DNA from: Lujinxingia vulgaris | GTDB taxonomy: Bacteria > Myxococcota_A > Bradymonadia > Bradymonadales > Bradymonadaceae | Assembly (NCBI RefSeq): GCF_007997005.1 | Contig: NZ_VOSL01000058.1 | Span: 1 to 64,000 of the forward strand | Direction of reading: 5' to 3' | DNA: 64,000 nucleotides | Part shown: piece after piece, positions 47,244 through 56,571 of the stretch | Numbering within the stretch: position 1 is the first letter of the stretch | How the letters are laid out: every line of letters starts with the position of its first letter | Translations under genes and position numbers: made by a program | Notes under the pieces: model-generated | What the model was told of the DNA's origin: nothing | The model's input: the letters and a program-made list of their open reading frames with translations, nothing else | Databases searched by the model: none

Positions 47244-49366
47244 ACTCCGACCAGCTTCGCAACCGCCTGCGACACATCTTCATCGGCGAGCTGCAGGAGC
47301 AGGTGGCCCGCATCCGCTCGGAACTTCTCGACTACGACCAGCTCGATCAGCCCGCGCGGCACGAGTCCTTGCAGACCCTCTTTCGGGCCGTTCACGCGCT
47401 TAAGGGTGCCGCCCGCGCTGTCGAGGAACGCGCAATCGAGCGCACCTGCCACCGCTTTGAAGACGAGCTTGCGCGACTGCGTGCCAGCCGCAGCGATCTG
47501 CCGGCCGAGCTCATCGACGCCTTTCTCAAGGTCACCGACGCGCTTGAGCAGGCCGCGGAGCTGCTCGCTACCGGGCAACCGGTCCATGACGAGCTCTTCC
47601 ACTCCGCAACCTCCGATCGCGCCCCACAACCACCCGCCGCTGACCCGGGCTCCAACCGGGATCGCGAGACCTCGTCCACCCCGCCACAACGCGCCCCTGA
47701 AGCTACGCCCGACACGTCGCGCCCACCCACCGAGCGCCCACCTTCGGCGGTGCTTCGAGCTCTGGGCGCTTCGACCGCCGATGGCCCCCAACACATCCGG
47801 CTTGACGCTGCGGAGATCGATCGCCTCGTCGCCCTGGGCGGCGAGCTCTGGACCGCCCACCGTCGCCTCGATCGCCTCGCTGCTGATCTGGTCGATCACC
47901 CCGAGCGCGCCCGCGACGCCGCGGCGACACTCTACAACCACAGCCGCCGCGTCAGCCGCCTGATCGAGGATCTCAATGAGCGCCTCCAGGCCGCGCGCAT
48001 GCAACCGCTGAGCCTGACCTACGAGGTGCTCGCGCGCGTCGCTCACGATCTGCGCCGCGCCTTCCCCGAGCGCGACTTCGTGGTGCATTGCCGCGGCGGC
48101 GACCTGCGCCTCGACGGCGACATCATCGAAGGACTGAGCGCCTCGCTCCTTCAACTTCTGCGCAACGCGGTGGTCCACGGTGTGGAGCCCTCCGAGGAGC
48201 GCATCGCCGCCGGAAAGCCCGCCCGCGCGGCCATCCACGTGGAGGCCCACATCCAGGGCGATCACCTCCACATCGTCTTTCGTGACGACGGCCGAGGCAT
48301 CGACTGGGACGCCGTCAACACCGCGGCCCGACACCTGCACCTGCCCGCGTCCTCCGACGAGGAGGAGCGCGTGGCCATGCTCTTCACCCCGGGCCTCTCC
48401 ACCACCGCCGTCGGCACGCACAGCGGCCGCGGGGTGGGGCTCGACATTGTGCAAAACCACCTCAATCATCTGCGCGCCACCATCGCCCTGAGCACCGAAA
48501 CCGGACGCGGGACCTCGTTCTTTCTGCGCATGCCGGTGAGCCTCGCGACCACCGAGGCGCTCGTGGTCACCGCCGCCGGCCAGGACGTCGCCCTGCCCAC
48601 CACCGCCATCGCCTCCCTGGACCGCATCCACTGCGCGCAGGTGGAGCTTCTGGATGGAAAACTCTTCACCACATCGGACACCACCCCACGCACACGTCTG
48701 GTTCATCTCAACTCCCTCCTCGCGCTGCCCGAGCCTGCCCAAACGCCCACCCACCTCTGCGTTGTGGAGTTGCGCTCAAGCTCCGGCCGCCTGGCCCTCA
48801 TCGTCGAGGACTGGCACAGCGTGCAAACGCTCGTTGTCAAACCCCTGGGCCGACGACTGCGCGGCCTGAAACTGCTCGGCGGGTACGCCCAACTTCCCCA
48901 CGGGGACGTGGCTCTGCTCCTGCAACCGACCGAGCTCCTGGCCCGTGTCGCCGGCGCTCCGGCCAACCTCAACACCCCCCCCGCCCCCACACGCTCGGTG
49001 CTCATCGTGGATGACTCGGTGACCACCCGCACCCTATACCAGCGCCTGCTTGAAGACGCCGGCTGGCGCGTGCGAGTTGCCAGCGACGGCAAGCAAGCTT
49101 TAGAACTTCTGCGCTCCTCCTCGGTAGACGCCATCATCAGCGACGTCGAGATGCCTCGCCTCGATGGTTTTGAACTCACCCGCGCCCTGCGCCAGCTCCC
49201 GTCCACCCGCCAGCTCCCGATCATCCTGGTGACGGCCCGCGCATCCGATGAAGATCGCGCCCGGGGGTTGGAGGCCGGTGCCGACGCGTACATTGTCAAA
49301 AACCTCCTCGACCCGGCCCACCTCTTGCTCACGCTCGCTGACTTCCTTCCTCCGACGTCCCGCTGA
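47240..49366 (+). CDS. cheA: CheA histidine kinase with fused receiver
   Basis: This 708-residue hybrid has an Hpt domain with phospho-site His52 (VHALKGAAR), and a linker with no visible P2 domain (about 110-180). The dimerisation helix is followed by HATPase (about 245-420) with N-box NAVVHG, G1 DDGRGIDW and G2 GRGVGLDI intact. A CheW-like P5 domain (about 425-560) and a C-terminal receiver (about 585-708) complete it. The receiver has acidic pair, phospho-Asp635 ([12 protein letters not shown]) and Lys687. The CheA-REC fusion resembles WspE and Frz/Dif-type kinases. The ATG overlaps the receptor stop (ATGA). Confidence 0.95.
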   Translation: MNSDQLRNRLRHIFIGELQEQVARIRSELLDYDQLDQPARHESLQTLFRAVHALKGAARAVEERAIERTCHRFEDELARLRASRSDLPAELIDAFLKVTDALEQAAELLATGQPVHDELFHSATSDRAPQPPAADPGSNRDRETSSTPPQRAPEATPDTSRPPTERPPSAVLRALGASTADGPQHIRLDAAEIDRLVALGGELWTAHRRLDRLAADLVDHPERARDAAATLYNHSRRVSRLIEDLNERLQAARMQPLSLTYEVLARVAHDLRRAFPERDFVVHCRGGDLRLDGDIIEGLSASLLQLLRNAVVHGVEPSEERIAAGKPARAAIHVEAHIQGDHLHIVFRDDGRGIDWDAVNTAARHLHLPASSDEEERVAMLFTPGLSTTAVGTHSGRGVGLDIVQNHLNHLRATIALSTETGRGTSFFLRMPVSLATTEALVVTAAGQDVALPTTAIASLDRIHCAQVELLDGKLFTTSDTTPRTRLVHLNSLLALPEPAQTPTHLCVVELRSSSGRLALIVEDWHSVQTLVVKPLGRRLRGLKLLGGYAQLPHGDVALLLQPTELLARVAGAPANLNTPPAPTRSVLIVDDSVTTRTLYQRLLEDAGWRVRVASDGKQALELLRSSSVDAIISDVEMPRLDGFELTRALRQLPSTRQLPIILVTARASDEDRARGLEAGADAYIVKNLLDPAHLLLTLADFLPPTSR

Positions 49367-50430
49367 TGACCTCGCCATCCAGCACACCGATTCGGGTCGC
49401 CCTGCTACTGCCCGAAGCCGTGCAGCGCCAGAACTTTCTGGAACTGTTGAGCGACGATCCTCTCCTCGACGTCTGCCTGGAGCTCAGCTCCACCGACACG
49501 CTGATCGACCGCCTCAATCGCGCACGAGCCGACCTGCTGGTCATCGCCGAAACGCCCGGCCCGGGGGCGTCGCTTCGATCGATCATCGCTGCGGTGATGA
49601 GCCACGCGCCCATGCCGATCGTCATCGCCGCGACCACGCACCACGTCGACCAGACCCCGGGCCCACGCGCGATGGAAGGACTTCGGGCCGGCGCGCTGAC
49701 GGTGCTCCCCGGTCTCATCAGCAACCTCGATGCGCATCAACGCGGGCAGCTCCTCTTGACCCTCCACGACATGAGCGCACTCAAAGTCGTGCGCAGGCGC
49801 CATTCGCATCCGCCATCGTCGCCGCCACGCAGCGCCAGACAACGCCCCACGCCTGAGGTCATCGGCATCGCCGCGTCCTCGGGCGGCCCGGCCGCGCTCC
49901 ACCAGATCTTGATCGAGCTTCCCGCGGACTTCCCCACCCCCATTCTCATTGTTCAACACTTTACGGCGGGGTTTCTCTCGCCATTTATCCGCTGGCTCAG
50001 TCACGACACGCGACTGCACATCGACATCGCGCGCGATGGGCAACCGCTGAGGCCGGGGTGCGTCTACATCGCACCCGATCACCATCATCTGGGAGCGTCG
50101 CAGGGCAAAATTCTCCTCAGCAACGCCCCCGCGATTGGCGGGTTTCGGCCCTCGGCCACCCACCTCTTTACCTCGCTGGCCGACAACTACGGCCCGCGCG
50201 CCTGGGGGATCATCCTCACCGGTATGGGCCGCGATGGGGTCGATGGGTTGATGCACATGCGGCACCGCGGCGCCCTCACCATCGCCCAGCACGAACAGGG
50301 ATGCGCCGTCTACGGCATGCCCCGTGCCGCGCTGGAGTCGGGGGCTGCCGCTCACGCCCTGCCCCTCTCTCATATGCCACGCCATCTCCTCGACCGTCAG
50401 CTTTCTCATGGGCTCCATCCCCCCGATTAG
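49366..50430 (+). CDS. cheB: CheB methylesterase with degenerate receiver
   Basis: This 354-residue protein has an N-terminal receiver-like domain (about 8-125), a linker, and a C-terminal methylesterase domain (about 163-350). The catalytic triad is intact: Ser171 (AASSGGP), His198 (VQHFTAG) and Asp290 (GMGRDG). In the receiver, the usual acidic pair reads LP and the phospho-acceptor position reads Ala61 (ADLLVIAETPGP), so phosphorylation control by CheA is unlikely. The ATG overlaps the cheA stop. It removes methyl groups from the receptor, presumably constitutively or under some other control. Confidence 0.9.
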   Translation: MTSPSSTPIRVALLLPEAVQRQNFLELLSDDPLLDVCLELSSTDTLIDRLNRARADLLVIAETPGPGASLRSIIAAVMSHAPMPIVIAATTHHVDQTPGPRAMEGLRAGALTVLPGLISNLDAHQRGQLLLTLHDMSALKVVRRRHSHPPSSPPRSARQRPTPEVIGIAASSGGPAALHQILIELPADFPTPILIVQHFTAGFLSPFIRWLSHDTRLHIDIARDGQPLRPGCVYIAPDHHHLGASQGKILLSNAPAIGGFRPSATHLFTSLADNYGPRAWGIILTGMGRDGVDGLMHMRHRGALTIAQHEQGCAVYGMPRAALESGAAAHALPLSHMPRHLLDRQLSHGLHPPD

Positions 50431-50507
50431 GTATTTCGCCGTCCATGTTGTAACCTTTCGTAGAGCACCATCATCGCGCCTCATTTCTACAAGCGACGGG
50501 ACACCTC

Positions 50508-52319
50508 ATGGGAAGCATCACGTCCAAACACGCCGCCGCACATCCAGCCCGCATCCTCCTCGTCGAAGACAGCCCCACCCAGGCGCACTACCTGGCGGCG
50601 ATGCTTGAAGACGCCGGACACCAGGTTGAGATCGCCCGCGACGCCGAGAACGCCTGGAGCGCCCTGGAGCAACGCAGCTTTGACCTCGTCCTCAGCGACG
50701 TGCATATGCCCGGCGAGAGCGGCATTGAGCTCTGCAGCCGCATCAAGTCCGACTCCCGCTTCGAACCCCTCAAAGTCGTACTGCTGACCGCCCTCTCCGA
50801 CGCCCTCAGCTTAATGCGCGGTCTGGGCGCCGGCGCCGACTACTTCATGACCAAAGAGCGCGGCGACGATTTTCTGCTCCACCAGATCGACCGCGTACTC
50901 AAGCCCGACACGCCTCATGACGTCGCACCGCCCCCCGCAGAATGGGAAGGCGAGCTGCAAGATATTGACGAGACCCATCGTCAGCTCGCACGCATCCTCA
51001 CCACCGCTTTCGAAGACCTCTACCTGATCAGCGACGAACTTCGCGCCAGCCGCGAGAGCGTCCAATCCACACTGCGCAGCGTCCTCAATACCGTGCCTGT
51101 TGGCGTCATCATCACCCGGTCCGATGGCACCACTCGCCTGGCGAACCGCGCCGCCCGAGGCATGCTCGGCATCGACGATCTCATCCCCGTCTCCCAGTGG
51201 TGCGAGCGCCTGGGGCTGCAGACACCTGACCGCCGCCCTCTGCAACCCGACGCGCTCCCCACCCACCTCACCCTCCAGGATCGCGAAGCGCGCCTCGAGA
51301 TCGAGCTCCTGATCCGCCGCGAAGACGGCGAACCTCTGCCGGTACTGGTCAACACCCAGCCGGTCCGTAACAAGCAGGGACAACTCGAAGAAGTCATCAC
51401 CACCATCACCTCCATCGTCGAACGCAAACGCATCGACATCATCCGCGAGCAGCTCGTTCAACTCGATCACCTCGCGGCCATTGGCGAACTCGCAGCGAGC
51501 ATCGCGCATGAGATCAACAACCCCTCGGCCTACGTCATGGCCAACCTCTCGGTGGTGCGCCAGCACCACTGCGCGGAGCTCAACGCGTTTACGCAAAAGC
51601 TCGACGCCCTCATCGCCACGGAGCCCGACCCGGAGCGCGCCCGCGCGCTCAAGGATCTGATGAGCAGCCACAACGTGCGCCACCTCGTCGACGATCTTCA
51701 GGACACCATCGACGAAAACCTGAGCGGTATGTCCCGCATCAAGACCATCGTGGGCGAGCTACAAGACTTCGCGCGGCCACCCTCGTCACCGCCTATGACG
51801 ACCGTCGCTCTGCAAGACGTGGCGACCACGGCCATGAAGATGGTCTACAACGCCCTGCGCTACAGAACGAACTTCTCGATCGACGCCCCGCTCGAGCTGG
51901 CCTTTGTGCGCGCCCAACCGGTCCGACTTGTTCAGGCCATCCTCAACCTGCTGCTTCATGCCGCGCGCTCCTTCCCCGAAGATCAACATCAACGCGACGT
52001 CATCCTGCGCGTCCGCCAGGACACCTCCACCGCCTCCATCATCATTGAGGCCAACGGCAACCCGCCCATCGAGCAAGACGTCCAGGCCATCATCAGCCCC
52101 TTTCATCAGGGGCAGCTGCGCAATGAACAGCGTGGCCTGAGCCTCTCGGTCTGCGCCGACATCATCAAGACCTTCCGCGGCACCCTGCGTCTGCATCCGC
52201 TCGATGACGACGCCGGGATGTGTTTCGAGGCCACCTTCCCCCTGCACGACGCCCCCGACACTGAACCCGTTGAGCTGCGCGTCCCCGAGCCCGAGAGCGA
52301 CACGCCCGAAGAACCTTAA
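50508..52319 (+). CDS. REC-PAS-histidine-kinase-like protein with degenerate ATPase domain
   Basis: This 603-residue protein has a receiver domain (about 14-132) with acidic pair Glu20/Asp21, phospho-Asp64 (SDVHMPG) and Lys116. A PAS-like region (about 185-310) and a DHp domain with H-box His334 (ASIAHEINNP) follow, then a HATPase-like domain (about 430-590). In the last, the N-box Asn is His484 (LLLHAARS), the G1 Asp is Ala515 (EANGNPP) and G2 reads RGLSLSV without its usual glycines. It is probably unable to use ATP. It sits 77 bases after cheB, so may be co-transcribed. A likely output component: it could accept phosphate from CheA on Asp64 or act by binding. Confidence 0.88.
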   Translation: MGSITSKHAAAHPARILLVEDSPTQAHYLAAMLEDAGHQVEIARDAENAWSALEQRSFDLVLSDVHMPGESGIELCSRIKSDSRFEPLKVVLLTALSDALSLMRGLGAGADYFMTKERGDDFLLHQIDRVLKPDTPHDVAPPPAEWEGELQDIDETHRQLARILTTAFEDLYLISDELRASRESVQSTLRSVLNTVPVGVIITRSDGTTRLANRAARGMLGIDDLIPVSQWCERLGLQTPDRRPLQPDALPTHLTLQDREARLEIELLIRREDGEPLPVLVNTQPVRNKQGQLEEVITTITSIVERKRIDIIREQLVQLDHLAAIGELAASIAHEINNPSAYVMANLSVVRQHHCAELNAFTQKLDALIATEPDPERARALKDLMSSHNVRHLVDDLQDTIDENLSGMSRIKTIVGELQDFARPPSSPPMTTVALQDVATTAMKMVYNALRYRTNFSIDAPLELAFVRAQPVRLVQAILNLLLHAARSFPEDQHQRDVILRVRQDTSTASIIIEANGNPPIEQDVQAIISPFHQGQLRNEQRGLSLSVCADIIKTFRGTLRLHPLDDDAGMCFEATFPLHDAPDTEPVELRVPEPESDTPEEP

Positions 52320-52320
52320 A

Positions 52321-52341
52321 CTCGCCGAACGCACCGGCGAG
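52321..52341 (+). terminator. Hairpin at the end of the chemosensory operon
   Basis: A perfect 7-bp stem CTCGCCG / CGGCGAG with a 7-base loop follows the stop of the last operon gene. Only a weak T-containing stretch (CATTTCC) comes after, so this is a tentative terminator. Confidence 0.4.
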
Positions 52342-52461
52342 CACATTTCCTGAAAAAAATAACAGGGAAAAAATCTTCAGTTTCGGCATTGCTTCCGGAC
52401 CGCTCGTGGTGAGGATCACGGACCATCACCTTGTAGGCCCACCCTGCACTTCGAGTTTGAT

Positions 52462-53301
52462 ATGCCTGGTTTTCCAGCCCTCGCCGTCCTCATCGCAATG
52501 CCCCTGATGGCCCCCTCGCCGGCCCCCCTCTACGAGGCACCGCAGCCCCACGTGACCTCTGCGCTCACCGCACGTTCGGGCCTTGCCCTCGCGAGCGATC
52601 CCGCGGAGTCGGAGGCCACACCGCCCGACCTCAGCGGGCGCTTTGCTCAGAAGCTGGTCACCACCGCGCGCGCCAAAGTCATGGGTGTCGGACGCGTCGA
52701 CACCACCACCACCGCCTACCTTATTGTCGACGTGGAACAGGAGGGCACCCGCCTGCGCATGAAGTCGCGCGCGTGCAACGCCACCCTCGACGGCTCGCGG
52801 GTGGTCCGCACGACCATCCCCGACGCCTTCGTCGAGAGCCTCCCGGAGCGCACACGCCGCGGCACACTGCGCCGCGACAACGATGCCTGGGTCCTCGATG
52901 TGGCCCGAGCCTGGGACATCCGCGGCGTTCGACTTCGCGACCCCGCCAATGAGACCTTGCCCGAAGACGCCGACGACCCGCGCGTCTTCGACCAGGATGG
53001 CGACGGGCACCCGGGCCTCTCCGTGCAGGTCGAGGGCCTTATCGACGGCGAAGTTCGCGTGGTGCAGCGCGGCTGGGACGAATACTCCTTCCACGTTCAG
53101 GCCCCGGATCACCTGCGTGGCAGCGTCCGCTGGAACAGCGAGCAGAGCGTCGTCGACGCCACCAGCCGATTTCTACGCGGCGGCCCCGAAGCCGAGCCCC
53201 TGAGCAACCCCGATCTCAACTACGTGGAACTCAAACGCGTCGCCCCCTCGGTCGACTGTCAGGCCCTGAAGTCCAGGCCTGACGCCGTCTTTTCCGACTA
53301 A
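52462..53301 (+). CDS. Secreted hypothetical protein with EF-hand-like loop
   Basis: This 279-residue protein has an N-terminal hydrophobic segment (about 3-20, PALAVLIAMPLMAPSPAP) that reads as a signal peptide, probably type I. The mature protein is rich in beta strands and acidic residues. It has a calcium-binding-like loop DQDGDGHPG near residue 175 and two cysteines (RACNATLD, SVDCQAL). I recognise no family. It lies 142 bases after the chemosensory operon, so its linkage to that is uncertain. It converges with and overlaps the MaoC-like gene by four bases. Confidence 0.72.
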   Translation: MPGFPALAVLIAMPLMAPSPAPLYEAPQPHVTSALTARSGLALASDPAESEATPPDLSGRFAQKLVTTARAKVMGVGRVDTTTTAYLIVDVEQEGTRLRMKSRACNATLDGSRVVRTTIPDAFVESLPERTRRGTLRRDNDAWVLDVARAWDIRGVRLRDPANETLPEDADDPRVFDQDGDGHPGLSVQVEGLIDGEVRVVQRGWDEYSFHVQAPDHLRGSVRWNSEQSVVDATSRFLRGGPEAEPLSNPDLNYVELKRVAPSVDCQALKSRPDAVFSD

Positions 53302-54230
53302 GCGTGCTCGACCTGCGAGACGCCACGCCCCACCTGCACCGCGCCCTCCAGGTGCGTGAGGCGACCATCGGGGCTCTGACAGCAGATCTCAAACCCTCCG
53401 GCCTCATCATCGGCCGGCCAGGCGGCGATCCACAATCGCGCCGGCAACTTCACCGGCTTGCGAAATCGCACCGAGAGCGCCACCGGAGCCTGCACGTCGA
53501 TCAGCTCCTGCACCTCCCCCCAGGCCCGCGAGAGCGTCCACATCCCGTGCGCGATCGCCCGATCAAAGCCGAAGGGCCGCGCCGTCCACGCATGCAAATG
53601 AATCGGGTTGAAGTCGCCAGAGACCGCCGCATAACGCCGCCCCAGATCTTCAGGAGCGCGCACCATCACCGACACCCGGGCGCCCTGGCGCTCCCCTACC
53701 TCCGGCGCCCTCCTGGAACTCGATGTCTGCTTCGATCGCTTCGAGCGCACCGGCGAGAGCGCCCGCAGGCGGCTCTCCCAGACAAGCTCGTCGCCGACGT
53801 AAGCCTCACTGACCAGCGACACCACATAACCGAGCCGCTCATCCCACTGCCCCTCGTCGACCCGCGCGCTCAAACGCAGCACCTCGTCCACCTTCACCGC
53901 CCGGTGCTGATGCAGGCTGTTCTCAAGATGCACCAGGCCCAGCGCCGGCAGGCCGAAGTCCGCGTGCGCGATGATCGCGGCGTGCAGCGGCGTAGCGAGC
54001 ACCTGCAGATAAGGCAGCGGCACCACACCGTGATCCGCGATCCCGCAGAGCGCGCGATAACGCGCGAGCTCATCGTGATCGATGCGCACCCGATCCACAC
54101 GCGCGCTCAACGCCTTCAGCTCGGTCTGTGGCGTGGGCACGGCGCGGCGGCGCGCGGCGGCCTTTACATAAAGGGGGCCCAGCGCGGGCAACGCCTCAAA
54201 CACCATCTCGTTTTGCGTCCCCGTTTGCAT
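53298..54230 (-). CDS. MaoC-like hydratase/dehydratase domain protein
   Basis: This 310-residue protein likely contains two hotdog halves. The C-terminal half has the MaoC signature YAAVSGDFNPIHLHAWTARP and AHGMW, with Asp and His expected at the hydratase active site. The N-terminal half is less conserved. Such proteins hydrate or dehydrate acyl-CoA or acyl-ACP thioesters. The ATG at 54230 overlaps the upstream gene's stop (TGATG) with GGAGG upstream, so translation is coupled to the unrecognised gene. Confidence 0.88.
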   Translation of the reverse strand: MQTGTQNEMVFEALPALGPLYVKAAARRRAVPTPQTELKALSARVDRVRIDHDELARYRALCGIADHGVVPLPYLQVLATPLHAAIIAHADFGLPALGLVHLENSLHQHRAVKVDEVLRLSARVDEGQWDERLGYVVSLVSEAYVGDELVWESRLRALSPVRSKRSKQTSSSRRAPEVGERQGARVSVMVRAPEDLGRRYAAVSGDFNPIHLHAWTARPFGFDRAIAHGMWTLSRAWGEVQELIDVQAPVALSVRFRKPVKLPARLWIAAWPADDEAGGFEICCQSPDGRLTHLEGAVQVGRGVSQVEHA

Positions 54231-56074
54231 CACTTCACCTCCCAGACCGCTTCACGCCGCCAGGTCGCAGGCCAGGCCGCGCCCTTATTGCCCGGAATCC
54301 CTCGCCCCTTCGGGTCGACCACGAAGTTGTTCACATCACCAAACGCGCGCTCCGCGTTGACCTTCTCGTCACGCCGTCGCATCGGCTCGAGCCTGCCGCC
54401 CCGCGCCATCTGAACCACCTCATGCGGCCCCGGGCGAAGATCGACGAGCTTGCCCTGGCGGCGCGGGTTCATCAGCTGCTCCTCATTACCAATCGGGTCG
54501 GCCACCGTCTTCGCTTTGAGCGTCCACACCAGGAGCGACGTAGGATCGCGCCCCTCAAAGGTCTTCGCCAGAAGATCGGGCTGACCGTAAAACGCCTTGC
54601 CGATGTCATTCTGGTTGACCGGACCGGCCATCAGGCAGAGCCCCGCGAGCAGATCGCAGCCCTCGGGCAGCTCCATCACCCCCATCAACTCGGCGACAAG
54701 CCCGCTGCGCGCCGCACACGCGCCGATAGCGCGCACGCACTGATCCCAGTCCAACCCAGCCCTGGCCACCTCGCGACGAGAGAGCCCCCCGATGTAGATG
54801 CGCTGCCCGGCCAGCCCGAAGGCCTTGCGCCCCCGCTCGGCGTTGCGACTAAACGCCCGGCCCACCGGAAGATCGGCCCAGGTCGGCAGGGTCGCAATCA
54901 CCCGGTCGGTCACCTCATCAAGCCCGCGCTGAACCTCGTGAATGCGCGCCTGCCCCGCGGGCGTCAGCACGTCGATTCGCTCCAGCATCATCAGGCGCTT
55001 GGCCCGCTCGCGATCGCAGCCAGTCCAATGCGCAAACGCGTTGTAGGCCGCGCGACCGGCCATCACCGTGAGCTCCTCCGGAACCACCATCCCCTGATCG
55101 TGCTGATACTCCTCGGGTGCGCTCTCATCGGCGTTGCTACCCGGTTGAATGCGCTCACTTCGAAACGCCATCAAGTTCGCGCCGATCTTGCGGCAGAGCT
55201 CCCGCGAAAGCGAAACCCCCTCCCCCGGCAGCGCGCGGCCCACCTGCGCGACCAGCGCCACCCGCCAGCCCTGGGCGCGCTCCGTCGAGGTCAACCCGCA
55301 CATCTCCTCGATCGCGCGCAACATCGGACGGTTCTCTTTGCGTCGCGGCTCGCTGCAAAAGGGCGCCGAGAACACCTGCGCGCGCCGCCGCCCACAGGAG
55401 GCCACCACCGCCGCGCGCTCCATCGCGTCCGCCAGAATGCCCACGTGCAGCTGCTGCAGATACCCCACCGAGGGGATGTCGTCTTCATGCCAGAACTTCT
55501 TGCGCAACGCCCGATACGGCACCGTCAGCAAGCTCTTCACCGGCTTATGCCCGATCAGCGTCAAGAGCAGCGTAAAAGGCGTCCGGTAGGGCCGGCTCAG
55601 CACCACATGGGTATACGAGGCGTTGTCCAGCACCGGCGCATCCAGGTGCCCCAGGCTGCGCAGCACATGCGCCAGCCGCACCGAATCTTCAGGGCCGAAG
55701 CTCACCTGACGGTGCCCCCGAAAGTTCGTCGACTGCCGCGCGCTCATCACCCCCAGCGCGCACTCCTCAAAGAGCTCGCCCTCCTCAATCGCCTCCACCG
55801 CCCCGAACCCGCTCGGGCGCTCCAGCGAGAGCAGCTGCAACGCATCCTCCGCCTCTTCGCGACTCAGCGCCACGCGCCGCCGATAGCCCACCGGCGACGC
55901 GCTGTGCAGCTCCTCGGGGAGCGAGTAGCGCGTCTTTCGCTCGCCGACTTCTGCAAAGCTCGCCATACGTCGGCGCAGCGTGTTCGGAGGGGTGATCGCC
56001 ACCACCTCCACCGGCTTCTGCTGACAACCATCACCAGGGGCATGCTCGGACTGCACTTCAGGCTCTGCGCTCAT
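54230..56074 (-). CDS. Large unrecognised protein, coupled to MaoC-like gene
   Basis: This 614-residue soluble-looking protein has no signal peptide or membrane segment. It is helical and basic in parts, with well-conserved-looking runs (for example SFAEVGERKTRYSLPEELHS, VALVAQVGRALPGEGVSLSR, GLSRREVARAGLDWDQCVRA). It has several scattered cysteines but no obvious metal motif or nucleotide-binding loop. The ATG at 56074 has GGGAGG upstream. Codon use matches the neighbours, so the frame is real. I recognise no domain; its coupling to a MaoC-like gene hints at lipid metabolism, no more. Confidence 0.72.
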   Translation of the reverse strand: MSAEPEVQSEHAPGDGCQQKPVEVVAITPPNTLRRRMASFAEVGERKTRYSLPEELHSASPVGYRRRVALSREEAEDALQLLSLERPSGFGAVEAIEEGELFEECALGVMSARQSTNFRGHRQVSFGPEDSVRLAHVLRSLGHLDAPVLDNASYTHVVLSRPYRTPFTLLLTLIGHKPVKSLLTVPYRALRKKFWHEDDIPSVGYLQQLHVGILADAMERAAVVASCGRRRAQVFSAPFCSEPRRKENRPMLRAIEEMCGLTSTERAQGWRVALVAQVGRALPGEGVSLSRELCRKIGANLMAFRSERIQPGSNADESAPEEYQHDQGMVVPEELTVMAGRAAYNAFAHWTGCDRERAKRLMMLERIDVLTPAGQARIHEVQRGLDEVTDRVIATLPTWADLPVGRAFSRNAERGRKAFGLAGQRIYIGGLSRREVARAGLDWDQCVRAIGACAARSGLVAELMGVMELPEGCDLLAGLCLMAGPVNQNDIGKAFYGQPDLLAKTFEGRDPTSLLVWTLKAKTVADPIGNEEQLMNPRRQGKLVDLRPGPHEVVQMARGGRLEPMRRRDEKVNAERAFGDVNNFVVDPKGRGIPGNKGAAWPATWRREAVWEVK

Positions 56075-56148
56075 CGTGCGCCTCCCTTCTGTGGGGGATT
56101 CAAGGTGTGTGCAAACGCCGCCAGCCCTAGCCCGCCCCCGCGACTTTT

Positions 56149-56459
56149 TCAAGCCGAGGTGCGCGCCGGCGGTCGCATCACAAGCGCCAGCACCACCGCC
56201 AAAGCCGACATCGCGCCCAACACCACGAGCGCCCGCTCGAAGTGGGCGGCCTCCCCGATAAGCCAGGCCACCAGCGGCGGCCTCACCGCCGTGGAGCCGT
56301 TGCGCACCGCGTTGACCCCCTTTATCGCCCCCAACGCCTCAATGAAGAGAGCGCACAGGCCAGAAAGCTCAGGCCGACCACCGTCCAGCCGTAAAAACGC
56401 GGATTGGGGAAGAGGCGCGCCCACAGCGCGCCTCCGCGGCCGGGAGATGAAGATGTCAT
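56149..56459 (-). pseudogene. Remnant of an MFS transporter gene
   Basis: The ATG at 56459 opens ~38 residues that look like the start of an MFS transporter (NPRFYGWTVVGLSFLACAL, helix 1). The frame then breaks. The continuation, in another frame down to 56149, looks like the last two helices of an MFS protein (AIKGVNAVRNGSTAVRPPLV, then ALVVLGAMSALAVVLALVMRPP and a short tail). The middle ~300 residues are gone. An internal deletion of a real transporter gene is the simplest reading. It lies upstream of the 614-residue protein gene, on the same strand. Confidence 0.7.
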
Positions 56460-56571
56460 AGGATGGGTCTGGGAACAGAGAGCGAGGACGCCCGCACTCT
56501 GGCGAGCGCGCCTACTTTAGCGACTTTCCCACCCGCGTCGACCTTGCTGTGCCCCGGGCGACGACGCGCAC

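Noticed and set aside
45507-48754. Two long minus-strand frames opposite the receptor and cheA genes
   Set aside because: Antisense to clear MCP and CheA domains; composition is typical of shadow frames.
43417-52319. Chemosensory operon considered as a standard flagellar chemotaxis or Wsp system
   Set aside because: No flagellar gene, CheY, CheD or WspR GGDEF output is present, and CheB and the last protein have unusual changes.
54128-56461. 777-codon plus-strand frame opposite the 614-residue protein
   Set aside because: The minus-strand gene has a good start and overlaps a MaoC-like gene as expected of an operon; the plus frame is Arg/His/Pro-rich shadow sequence.
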